DNA of 64,000 nucleotides from Chelydra serpentina (taxonomy: Eukaryota > Chordata > Testudines > Chelydridae): NCBI GenBank assembly GCA_037349315.1, contig JBAIAC010000004.1:25237001-25301000 (forward strand). The letters are read 5' to 3'. The notes below the pieces were generated by a model. It was given only the letters and a program-made list of their open reading frames with translations, ran no database searches and was not told where the DNA came from. The translations under genes and the position numbers were made by a program. Below are positions 46,934 to 56,130 of the stretch, one piece after another. Numbering within the stretch: the stretch's first letter is position 1; each line of letters opens with the position of its first letter.

Positions 46934-48344
46934 TCACACTCTTGCCTTTCTTCTCCACGTTCGTCCGAAACGTTTAACGATGTCATCTTCCCATCTTGTT
47001 GGAGGCCGACCGGGAGGTTCTTTTCTGTTCTCGCGGGTACCACTCAGCAATGATTGCGGTCCACCTGTTATCCGTGAGCCGTGCTGTGTGGCCCGCCCAT
47101 CGCATCTTGTTATGTCTGTTTTCCACGACAATATCTTTCACACCGCTGCGTTCTCTGATGATTTCATTTGGTATACGATCCAGAAGGGAGATTCCCAACA
47201 TAGCTCGTTCCATTGCCCTTTCAGCTACCAACAGCCGTTGCTCTTCTCTCTTCGTCAGTGCCCACGTTTCACTGCCCTACAGCATGGCTGGCAACACTGC
47301 TGAATTGAAAATATTTTTACGTGTGGTCTTGTCAATTTTTCCTTTGAGGACGTCCTTGATGGAATTAAACGCACACCATCCTGCCCGAATCCTTTGCGAG
47401 AGTTCTCCGTTCAGGTCTTGGCGCATATTAACTTCTTGGCCCAAATATACGTACTGTTCCACTTCTTCAATGTCTTCTCCTGTTACCGTTATTTGGGCTT
47501 TTCGTAAGACGTCTGATCGCACATATTTCATTTTGCAGCGGTTCATTTTCAGGCCGACCTGACTACTTTTCTTGTCGAGTCTTCGTAGCATGCTCTGCAG
47601 TTGGTTGGTGCTTTCGGCAATTAGTACAATGTCGTCTGCAAATCTGAGATGAGATAATCTCTCTCCATTTATGTTGTCACCACTCCTCCAATTGATCTTG
47701 TTCATAACCATTTCGAGGCAGGCGGTGAATAGTTTCGGTGAAATTGTATCTCCTTGCTTTACACCTTTCTCGATTGGGATGCGGAGGGGAGTTTCGAGGA
47801 GAGTAATGTCTGTTGTACATCCAGTATTCGCTTCCTTCAACAAATTAATGTACTGGGTGTTAATGCCCTGCTCTGCGAGCGCCTTTAATATTGCGTTAAA
47901 CTCAACGCTATCGAAGGCCTTTTCATAATCGACAAAAGCAATGCACAGCGGGAATTTGTATTCCCTCGCTCTTTCTAGGAGCTGGCTAAGGGTAAATATA
48001 TGGTTGATTGTACTGAAATTTCTTCGAAACCCTGCCTGCTCTCTCGGCTGTTGTTCATCCAGACTCTGCGAAAGTCGATTCATTATCACCTTTGTAAAGA
48101 GCTTGTAGATGTGAGAGAGCAGGCATATAGGGCGGTAGTTCTTAAGATTTTCTCGATCACCCTTCTTGTGCAGCAAGATGGTATTCGACTCCTTCCAGCT
48201 TGATGGTATTTTTCCTTCTTCAAGATATCGACTGAATCTTAAAGCGAAGGCCTTCCAAAGTTTTTCGCCTCCTGCATAAATCATTTCTGACATTATTCCA
48301 TCTTTGCCTGGAGCTTTTCCCTTCTTCATCTGGTGTAGTGCGCT
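46934..48344 (-). pseudogene. RTE reverse transcriptase, 3' segment
   Basis: The open part from M 48329 runs 350 codons to a TAG at 47277-47279. It contains G-K-A-P-G-K-D-G (residues 4-11), the N-Y-R-P-I block (64-68), D-Y-E-K-A-F-D (134-140), K-Q-G-D-T-I-S-P (201-208) and catalytic F-A-D-D (230-233). The TAG sits where Y is expected in the 'L-Y-G-S-E-T-W' motif; the same frame continues past it with G-S-E-T-W-A-L to about 46990, then shifts frame to R-W-E-D-D-I and stops at 46934. So only one nonsense and one frameshift break the RT and C-terminal domains. RTE RTs copy their own RNA at the nicked target. The coding text is well kept, suggesting a fairly recent insertion. Confidence 0.88.
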
Positions 48345-48420
48345 TCAAACACCTGGTACAAAAAGAAGATCTCAAGAAGGTGGACATGGATCTCACCAAA
48401 CGTGAAGAGTAAGAATGAAA

Positions 48421-48610
48421 CTCTTTCAGGGGGGGAGGGATAGCTCAGTGGTTTGAGCATTGGCCTGCTAAACCCAGGGTTATGAGCTCAATCCTTGAGG
48501 GGGCCATTTGGGGATCTGGGGCAAAAATTGGGGATTGGTCCTGCTTTGAGCAGGGGGTTGGACTAGATGACCTACTAAAGTCCCTTCCAACCCTGATATT
48601 CTATGATTCT
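48421..48610 (+). repeat. turtle-type tRNA/CR1 composite SINE
   Basis: The head is tRNA-like: an A box in 'gatagctcagtggtttgagc' (48438-48457) and a B box in 'gggttatgagctcaatcc' (48477-48494), the two internal RNA polymerase III promoter parts. The 3' half 'tgctttgagcagggggttgg actagatgacctactaaagt' is the CR1 3' tail, ending attctatgattct, so the SINE would be mobilised by CR1 machinery. It sits in the RTE endonuclease codons; the likely duplication is only aaa (48418-48420, 48611-48613). This SINE type is what I know from cryptodiran turtles. Confidence 0.88.
48438..48494 (+). promoter_or_regulatory. SINE internal pol III promoter (A and B boxes)
   Basis: tagctcagtgg (A box) and ggttatgagctcaatcc (B box, one or two changes from GGTTCGANTCC) are about 30 bp apart, as in tRNA genes. 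Present-day activity is unknown. Confidence 0.6.
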
Positions 48611-49314
48611 AAATCGACTATATTTTAGTCAATAAAAGGCGCATCGTTCAAGACGTCTCTGTGGTGCAGCCATTCAACATCGGCAGTGACCATCGCCTGC
48701 TTAGAGCGAAGTTGATTTTCGACGAAGCGGTGGAAAAGAAGGCATTACAGATGGCAAACAGGAAACAGCAACCGAAGACATTCGATGAAGCAAAGCTGAA
48801 AAAAGCGATTTCTGGGTTTGACTGGAGCCATATGGAAAAGTGTGATGAGGACTATAGTATCTTTGCTGACAAGTTGAGATGTTGCATAAAAGCAGCTGAA
48901 ATTAAAAAGCTGAAGAAGGCGAAGGGAAGATTCTCGAATGAAACGAAAAGCTTGTTGGAGAAGTGGAAAAACATGACAAGGAGCTCGGATAACAACCTCG
49001 AGTACTCCATTCTGTGCAAGCTTATACGGCGAAAACTGAAGGATGACTTTGAGAACTTCCGGAAAGAAAAGCTCCTTAAAACAGCTGAATCACGCAAGTG
49101 CCTCAGGACACGCAAGCAGGAATTGACGCAGTATAGATTGAGCGTAACAGCATTGAAAAACAAGGATGGAGAGACAGTAATCGACAGAGCAGGGATGGAG
49201 GAGGTCTGCAAGGACTTCTATACAGAACTGTTCAAATCAAGAATCAACGTCCCACTCCCAACCCTCGAAGAGTCAGAAGAACGCGTCCCCCCAATAATTG
49301 TCAGCGAAGTCCAA

Positions 49315-49324
49315 ATATAAAAAT
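49315..49324. repeat. 10-bp target site duplication of the RTE insertion, right
   Basis: atataaaaat, identical to 46848-46857. Its first bases (ata) overlap the last codon of the inverted segment, a microhomology expected if the second cut end primed there. Confidence 0.9.
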
Positions 49325-49623
49325 AAATAACTAAATAATAAAATAATGGCCTGAATTAATCTCTGGTGTAACTCAACTGGCTTCAGTTGGCTTCCACTGA
49401 CGTTCCGCCATGGATTATTTTGGTTTTGTGTTTCCCACGGTTGTGAAGCATTCAGTGTGTGTGGCTACCATAGGATGAAAAGAAGGATGATAGTCACCTG
49501 TCGTTTTTACAACAAACGTTTTATTATCAAATGTATTTGAATCTGAATGTATGGCAAGGGAAACCAATCAGCACCCAGCAAAATAAACATTTATCCTCAA
49601 TTTCTTGAATCCTTCTTTACACT

Positions 49624-49901
49624 GGGTATGTCTACAGTGCAATTAAAACCCCACAGCTGGCCTGTGCCAGCTGACTCAGGCTCGGAGGGTTCAATCTGTG
49701 GGGCTGTTTAATTGCAGTGTGGACATATGGGCTTGGGCCGGAGCCCAGACTTCAGGACCCTGGAAGGTGGGAGGGTCCCAGCGCTCAGGTGCAGCCTGAT
49801 CCGGAATGTCTATACTGCAATTAAACAGCCCCGCAGCCCGAACCCCTGAGTCAGCTGGCACGGGCCAGCCGCTGGTATCTAATTGCAGTGTAGACACACC
49901 C
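49624..49901. mobile_element. MITE with 'gggtatgtctacagtg' ends (278 bp)
   Basis: Inverted ends: gggtatgtctaca(g)tgcaat on the left; the complement of attgcagtgtagacacaccc on the right. Flanks are act on both sides (49621-49623, 49902-49904). A second, internal pair ('cagccccgcagcccg' and complements) adds structure. It has the same length as the MITE at 38129 and shares the core 'tatg(t/c)ctaca', but the ACT flanks are not typical TWA. Confidence 0.65.
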
Positions 49902-49999
49902 ACTGTGTGCCTGCAGACCACTCCATTTCCACACAAGTCTTGGCCATGAAGGAGGTTAGGGGAGTTTCTCTGTCCCCGTTACCATCATATCTCATCACC

Positions 50000-50170
50000 T
50001 CACAATCTTCAATGTCCTCATAACACTCCTGTGAGGTAGGGAAATACAAGTACAAATGGGAAACTGAGGCACGGAGAGACCAAGTGACTTACCCAAGGTC
50101 ACTTAGGAAGTCTGTGCCAAAATAGGGAATTAAACTCACATCTCCAGTTAGCATGCTAACCCCTGATCTA
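50000..50170 (-). repeat. MIR-type SINE, reverse orientation
   Basis: 'aatgtcctcataacactcct gtgaggtagggaaatacaag', 'aatgggaaactgaggcacgg agagaccaagtgacttaccc', then 'aggtcacttaggaagtctg', is the MIR order in reverse. Confidence 0.7.
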
Positions 50171-52118
50171 CCTTCTCTCAATAGCAGCCAGTTCTCCTGG
50201 TTCATAATCATGTGTAATAATTTACCAATTTGGTTCTCTATATCTGACTTCTAATTCTGCAGTCATCACTATAGTATCTGATGACTCCCTTTTCATTGCA
50301 AAATGACTCCTTTTCAAAACAAGTGTCCTTGACTTCTTAATTTGCCTGCCACTTAAGCAGCCTTCTGTTGATTTTGCAATTATTTCACCCCTTTCTTTGG
50401 AACATTTCTCTCTAGTTCATCTAGAAACTCCTGGATCGTCTATAGTATTGCTGGGAAACCTCTGACAAATCACTTAGATGATGGTTTTTATATTTCAGCT
50501 GCAGATGCTTATCACTTCTGAAGAGCTAGCTTTTCTATCGCACTCTCCCTATGCTGTGTTACTCTATGGTATGCCATTTATGTACCACGCAATTTGGAAA
50601 AATCATCAAAAATATAACTGTGAAACCTCACAGAAGGATGAATCCATTTCTTGGTGTCATTTGAATGACCAAGCTTAATTCTAGCAAATTAAAATACCAG
50701 CCCATTATTGGCCAGTGAGCAGAAAACTTTAGCTCTGGGTTCAAAACATTCCAGGATTCAAATCTCTAATGTAAACTGGATAGGAAAACTCTCCAGAACT
50801 CTGCCCATCAGAGAAAATCCAGGAACCTACCATATGCCAGGAGTCAAAAATAATTACTTGTATTTTGTCGGAATTTTGAAATTTGAGAATTCCACTGTCC
50901 CTAAGCTCTCCACTTGGCAGGCTTTACCTTCTAGTTCTTTATTTACTTATTTAAATGAATGTATCTTGCCTCAGCCTGGTTTGTTCCTTCCCCCTGAAAC
51001 TCCCGCCACCCCCCATTCCAAAGCATTCACAGCATACAAATAAAACCCAACTTCCTGATGCAGGTTATGACCAAGTGTTTGTGGGAAGTACTGATTCTGA
51101 ATGTGCTGGGAACACTCTGCAACCTCTGTTTGTACAGGTATAATAATACAGTGCTTTGCCCTCCTTATCTTTTCCATCGCACTGCCTATGAAAATGCTAC
51201 ACTCTGCCTCTCTCTGCCTCCCTGTCTCCCACACCCTCTCTTAGTTCTTTTCTATCCTGCAAACTCTAAATTCTGTCATTCTTACCCATTTACTTTTCTC
51301 TGACCACTGCTCACAAATCGACCTCAGGTCTCTGGTGAAGGGTCCAGCTGGAAAAATAAGCTTCCTCTTCAGGCCCATCCTGTTCCTAATCTGCTGCTGT
51401 TGCAAGAAACTCCCCCTGGGGATTTCATTACTTCCTATTGCTTTCCCTCTTCTGCTATAAACCTCACAAATATTAATCTCATTTGGTCCTGATTTTCCCT
51501 TGCCTCCCATTTTTTATTTGTCTAAAATGCCTGCCAGTACTTTTCACACTTCATCATGTCTCCAGCAATACCGGCCCTGGGCCAATGCCAGAGACGGCAA
51601 CTCGACAAAATATGTTGCAAGGTGGTTTTCCTTCCCCGCCGTCTGCAGCTGTCAACTTTTCTCAAGGTCCAGTACTACAAAGGAGTCAGAGTTGGCAGAG
51701 GACCATGAGGGAGTTTTCTGCCTGCCAATATTAGGGTTAGGTACAGGATTGTCATTGACATTCCCTTTCAACTCTACAAAGATGAAGGTAGTGTGCATAT
51801 TGTGTGTGCTGTATTCATACTGAGGAATCACAGTCCTTTCCTTTATTGCCATCTCTTGCTGTATTAGCATGATGCAAAGTTATGTAAACTAGAAAAAACA
51901 ACCTCATTCTGTAGAATTCCATACTGTGAAATCCATTAGGCTGTGGACTAAGTCTCAGGAGAAATAGTGGAAGCCCCATCAGTTTAAAAACAGACTGGGC
52001 AAAACACGAGAAAATAAAATGTTACAATGCTACATTGGCAGAGTGATAGGCCCTGGCTTTTATATGCAGAAAACCAGTTATTGTGGCACAGGGGGGCTGT
52101 GGAGTTTTTATAGTATGT
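50171..52118. other. unannotated stretch
   Basis: No recognised gene, RNA or repeat. Several short frames lack motifs. Confidence 0.4.
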
Positions 52119-52135
52119 GGGGGGGGGGGGGGGGG
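52119..52135. repeat. poly-G run (17 bases)
   Basis: An uninterrupted G homopolymer follows 'tatagtatgt'. Runs like this can form G-quadruplex-type structures and are prone to sequencing error. Confidence 0.85.
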
Positions 52136-53025
52136 CTCAAAAATAAAAATGTTGAGAGCCCCTGGACTAGATGGGCTTATTTCCATCACAGATTTTTATG
52201 AATTTCTCATTTAAACAGCCACTAACAATGATGAGCTGTGCATATTTCAATCTGGAACTCACCACAACATTTCCCCCCTTGACCTTATATAAACCCCATG
52301 TACCAAGGATGCTTTTGCTTGTAGAAAAGATGGGCTAGAGAACACAAAATCTGTTCCTCTGTTTTGCATTTAAGCAAAATCCTTTCTTATGTTCAAAAGG
52401 CCAGAAACACCAAAAGGGGCACAAGAGTTTTTTTTTTTTATATATATATAAGGGAAATAAACTCTCTGGCTTCAGGGCTTGGGTCAATCACTGACTGAGT
52501 TGGGAAGAAACTTCCCCTAAGGAAGGTTATTCCATAACTTTCCACTCTAGGGTTTCTTGCAGCTTCCTCTCAAGCATCTTGCACAGACCATTGTTAGAGA
52601 GAGGATGTTGGACTAGCACCCTGCAGCTGATCCTGAAATACACTATGTATATTGCTAGTTCAGAAAAGCACCCAGCTTGTATAGCCAGTATTCAGGGTGG
52701 AGTGACGATCTTGTAAGAGGGTTCAAAGAGTCCCTGAGCAATTAAAAATACTCATCTTTTGGTGTTAGGTACATTCTGAAGGAAACAAAATTGTTTTTCA
52801 TAAGTATCTTATGGAATACAGGAGATAAGTCACATCTTGCAGGGCTGACCCCCCCTCATTCAGCAAGGAGGTGAGCAGTCACTGATAGAAGACTCAATTG
52901 GGCAGTTGCTCAAAAACATCACAATGGTCACATTTAAAATACCTTCCCTTTTGCCCCACCCACTCTGAGAAATTATTTTTAAAATTATTAATATTAATTC
53001 AGCTTTATAAAACCTCAGTTCAACA
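52136..53025. other. unannotated stretch
   Basis: No named feature; a T-run with (TA)n occupies about 52430-52450. Confidence 0.4.
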
Positions 53026-53033
53026 ATCATGAC
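53026..53033. repeat. 8-bp target site duplication, left
   Basis: atcatgac, identical to 53298-53305. Confidence 0.92.
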
Positions 53034-53297
53034 CATAGGCGCCGACTCCGTGGGTGCTCCGGGGCTGGAGCACCCACGGGGAAAAATTGGTGGGTGCGCA
53101 GCACCCACCGGCAGCTCCCCACCAGCCCCGTGCCCGTTACCGGAGCACTTACCTCCGCCCCGGACGCCCGGTGACGTTGCGGGGCTCCGCCCCCGATGCC
53201 GGCCAACGTTGCGGGGCTCCGCCCCTGAAGCCGGCCAACGTTGCGGGGTCCCGCCCCCCGACGCACCCAGCGGAGCTGACGGAAGTCGGCTCCTATG
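53034..53297 (+). mobile_element. non-autonomous hAT-type element, relative of 8921-9234
   Basis: A 264-bp element with a perfect 8-bp duplication atcatgac (53026-53033, 53298-53305). It starts cataggcgccgactccgtgg, the complement of the other copy's right end, and ends gaagtcggctcctatg. The interior repeats 'gccaacgttgcggggctccg cc'-like units two to three times. Mildly diverged from its relative; no coding capacity. Confidence 0.92.
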
Positions 53298-53305
53298 ATC
53301 ATGAC
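53298..53305. repeat. 8-bp target site duplication, right
   Basis: atcatgac, identical to 53026-53033. Confidence 0.92.
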
Positions 53306-53326
53306 AACAAACTACTAGTTGTAGTT

Positions 53327-53392
53327 GGGCCAGCTGCTGAGCTGGTGTAAATCAATGTCACTGATTTACACTAGCTGATCATCTGACTTGAT
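53327..53392. repeat. short palindromic dispersed repeat
   Basis: 'cagctgctgagctggtgtaa atcaatg' pairs with 'cactgatttacactagctga tcatctg'. Same type as 4134-4198. Confidence 0.5.
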
Positions 53393-53454
53393 TGTCTCTA
53401 TTTATAACTAATGAAGGCGTGAAGTGAGTCCCCTATAAAATAATTCTCAGTAGT

Positions 53455-53700
53455 GTGGCCCAATGGGTAGGGCACAGGAGTGGGAGTTAAACGACGTGTC
53501 TTCTGTTCTCAGCTCTGCCACTGACATGCTGTGCGATCTTGGGCAAATCAATTAACCTCTTTGTTCCCCCTCCCATCCTTCATCTCTCTTCTCTATTTAG
53601 ATTGTAAAGAGGCTGTCTCTCACTCTGTTTAGCACAATGGGACCCCCGTCTCGACTGGGGCCTCTAGGTGCTACCATAATACAGATAATTAATAATAGTA
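53455..53700 (+). repeat. MIR-type SINE
   Basis: The head 'agtgtggcccaatgggtagg gcacaggagtgggagttaaa', the middle 'gctctgccactgacatgctg tgcgatcttgggcaaatcaa ttaacctctttg', and a tail region 'cacaatgggacccccgtctc gactggggcctctaggtgct' typical of amniote MIR-related SINEs. Confidence 0.7.
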
Positions 53701-53703
53701 ATA

Positions 53704-54148
53704 ATGAGACAAGGTGGATGAGGTCATATCTTGTATTGGACCAACTTTTTTTGATAAGTTTATGATATTGGGTGTTATGTAGTTTCCATGTGCTGGGGCC
53801 AGTTGCCATGGGTTCTCCTGGAGATGCTGTTCTGTGGGTTGTGGAGTTGTTGTAGCTGGATCCACTTTTTGTTTTTGTTTTGGATGGCTGTCATCATTTT
53901 TTTTTATATCGTTGTTTTGGGTTTCTTCCATGATTCTGGATAGGTTTCCTGATTTGGGGAGTATGTGATCATTTCTTGTTTAAGGTGGTCCCTTTTGGAA
54001 TACGAGAGGTGCAGGAGATGGTTCCTCAGTTTTTTCTGAAGTCCTTCTGCGGAGCTGTTCAGCATATTTGGAGTTGTATGTAGCGGTCAGAGAGTTATAA
54101 ATGGTGCACCTTCCTGGGACCAACATGGCTACAACAACACTGCAAACA
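53704..54148 (-). repeat. probable Penelope-like element fragment
   Basis: It begins 'gagacaaggtggatgaggtc ata', equivalent to the foldback at 26342, and ends with 'cctgggaccaacatggctac aacaacactgc'. Minus frames (53931-53689, 54189-53980) are not clearly homologous to the GIY-YIG region at 58.7 kb but have the asparagine-rich 'P-N-I-I-N-L-S' string. Assignment to a Penelope-like 5' region is from memory of similar reptile repeats. Confidence 0.45.
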
Positions 54149-54892
54149 ATAAGAATAATGACAGAATGAAACTCAACATTCACAGCCAACGAGTGAATTT
54201 CCTCCAGAATGATATTAAAAATAAATGAATTATTTTATACTTATATTTATTTGAAGAAAACAAAACATACATTTGCGAGGCCATTTCCCATCAGCAGTCT
54301 GCGGATGCAGAACTCCCAGTAGGATGTCAGTTATGAAAATTACAAAATAATCTGAAAGGTAAATGCATTTAAGTTTTCAGTCTGATAGATTTGAACATTT
54401 TCACCAGCATAAAAGTCTCTCTTTAATGTGGACGCGTGCTGTTTGATATTTTTTTGAGCAAAAAAAAAAAAGCTTTAATAAGATTGAAACATAAATATTT
54501 TAAAAGATGCTATTGTACAGTGCATGTTCAGTGAGCACTTCTCATCCTAACATTTCTTGGCTAGATGGTTAAACTCTAACGATGCTTTGGAATGGAAGTG
54601 AGTGCGGTGATATGGTACTGCTTCACCTTTTTAACTCCTTTGTGTCAGTACCAGTGACACCCAAAATAATCAACCTTGATGTCCAGACACTGTCACCAAC
54701 TGCTCACAAGCTAAACAAAAATATAAACTGTGATATGACACCTACAAGCAAACCCACATTTCCAGTTTTCTCTCTATCTACTGTTAAGGATCCCACCACT
54801 GAGGCAATGGAGGTCTGCTGGGTGGTAGGACTCTATATGGTTTCCTTGCCATCTTACTGCATTTGTTAGACCAACTGTCCCTAGGACAGGTC
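54149..54892. other. unannotated stretch
   Basis: AT-rich, with an A-run near 54460-54471. No recognised gene or repeat. Confidence 0.4.
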
Positions 54893-54900
54893 AGCCCAAT
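54893..54900. repeat. 8-bp target site duplication, left
   Basis: agcccaat, identical to 55158-55165. Confidence 0.85.
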
Positions 54901-55157
54901 CAGGGCTGATGGGAGGGGTGGGGGGTGGAACCAGTACAAATTACTGGGGCCCAGCAGTCTGGAAGGGGGCCTGACTATGTTGCATATGTTTTTGTCTTTC
55001 TCGGTAGTATCATTATTTAGTATTATTATTTGTCTATTGTTTTTGACATCCATTGCATATTTGTTGGGGTTTTTTGCACATCAATACAAATCCCGTGTAA
55101 AGATTTTTAGCCGGTCTGCCCTTGCCGGGGGGGCCGAACCCGCTCTCGGCGGCCCTG
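54901..55157. mobile_element. 257-bp hAT-type element
   Basis: Flanked by a perfect 8-bp duplication agcccaat (54893-54900, 55158-55165). The ends are cagggctgatgggaggg and, complemented on the right, cagggccgccgagagcg; the inverted repeat is about 8 bp. The middle is AT-rich while both ends are GC-rich. No coding capacity. Confidence 0.82.
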
Positions 55158-55165
55158 AGCCCAAT
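55158..55165. repeat. 8-bp target site duplication, right
   Basis: agcccaat, identical to 54893-54900. Confidence 0.85.
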
Positions 55166-56130
55166 ATAGCTGGCTGTCAAAGTGTCACATTCGGGGGTGC
55201 AATCCAGTGAGTAGTTGTGTCACCACCTGTCCTGTAACCCTGGGTGCCTTAAATGTTCTGCTCCTTTGGCTCACAATCTGGACACAGACAGCCATCAGAC
55301 AAGCATGCACTGAGTGTCTCTGTGTTAAACAGCTCTGGCTCAGCAGTTCTGATTTCCAGCAGCCTCTGGTATCCACTAGCCTTGGTTACTTCTAGCCAAG
55401 TGAGTCCAACACACTCCCAGTTCTGAATTTCCCCCAAATCATGTGCTCTGCGATGCCCAGCCTTTTTCTGGACCATTCAGAGGAATAATAAGTTTAGTTT
55501 GCTCCTTTAAAGAGTCAGTACCCAGCAGCTTGCCACATTAATTGGAATTAACAATCACTTCAATTCTAATACAGCAGGGGTTGGTTTAGATTAAAATAAA
55601 ACAAGTTTATTATCAACAGGACATAGATTAAGTGATGCCAAATAAAAGAAATAAAGGTAGAGATGGTTACAAGCAAATAAAAGTGAAAAACATGCATCTA
55701 AAAATCTAAAACATTATCTAGCAAGAGTGTTAAGATGGTTTTCCTCACCAATCACACTTTGTCCAGCATGGCTGATGGCCTCTCAGTCAGGACCTCTCCC
55801 CAAAGATACAGAGCTCAGTTCCTTTGTCTTCCTTGGTGACAAGATAACTGGGGATTCTTTGCCTCTCTCTTTTATGGTCCAGTGAACCTTTGAAATGGAT
55901 TCTTCTGAAGGTTACCCCCCAAAATAAAGTTCATTCAAGCTGTGAGGAAGGAGACATGGGATCTGGTGCTGAAGGAAGTTCTTTGGTGGTTTCATCCCAT
56001 GCTGATGTTTGCTAAAATGCAGATTGATCCATTCCTGCCCTTTCCAAGGGAAATGAATGGCCACTTGCCATGTGATGCGAATTGATTCTGATGACAACTG
56101 GCTGGAGGAGTTGGCTTGTCTTTTGTCTGT
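55166..56130. other. unclassified segment, possible dispersed repeat
   Basis: The text 'aaaataaaacaagtttatta tcaacaggacatagattaag' and what follows recall an LTR-type repeat seen in sauropsids, but I cannot define ends. There is no coding potential. Confidence 0.3.

Larger units (their letters stand above)
46858..49314 (-). mobile_element. RTE-type LINE insertion with inverted 5' segment
   Basis: A single insertion of about 2.46 kb is bounded by a perfect 10-bp duplication (46848-46857, 49315-49324). The 3' segment (46858 to about 48344) is in minus-strand sense. The 5' segment (about 48345 to 49314) lies in the opposite, plus-strand sense. The two segments meet in protein space without gap: the plus segment ends in ...S-E-V-Q-I and the minus segment begins A-L-H-Q-M-K-K-G. 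This is the layout produced by twin priming during target-primed reverse transcription. The element is 5'-truncated inside the endonuclease, has a very short 3' UTR ending in gatccaggt repeats, and contains a later SINE insertion. The RT resembles RTE clade proteins. Confidence 0.92.
48345..49314 (+). pseudogene. RTE endonuclease end and linker, inverted 5' segment
   Basis: Reading starts in the endonuclease at N-T-W-Y-K-K-K-I-S-R-R-W-T-W-I-S-P (about 48351-48401), continues to K-N-E, is interrupted by the SINE at 48421-48610, and resumes I-D-Y-I-L-V-N-K-R-R-I-V. The catalytic G-S-D-H-R follows at about 48682-48696. Then comes a lysine-rich linker of about 190 residues with no stops, ending S-E-V-Q-I next to the target duplication. 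The frame open from M 48661 (219 codons) is intact. Confidence 0.88.

Noticed and set aside
47671..48203. Plus-strand frames within the RTE 3' segment
   Set aside because: Antisense to the RT coding sequence, which carries all the recognisable motifs on the minus strand.
48430..48500. A tRNA gene in the 48.4-kb region
   Set aside because: A and B boxes are present, but the sequence continues directly into a CR1-type tail with no acceptor-stem pairing. It is a SINE head, not a functional tRNA.
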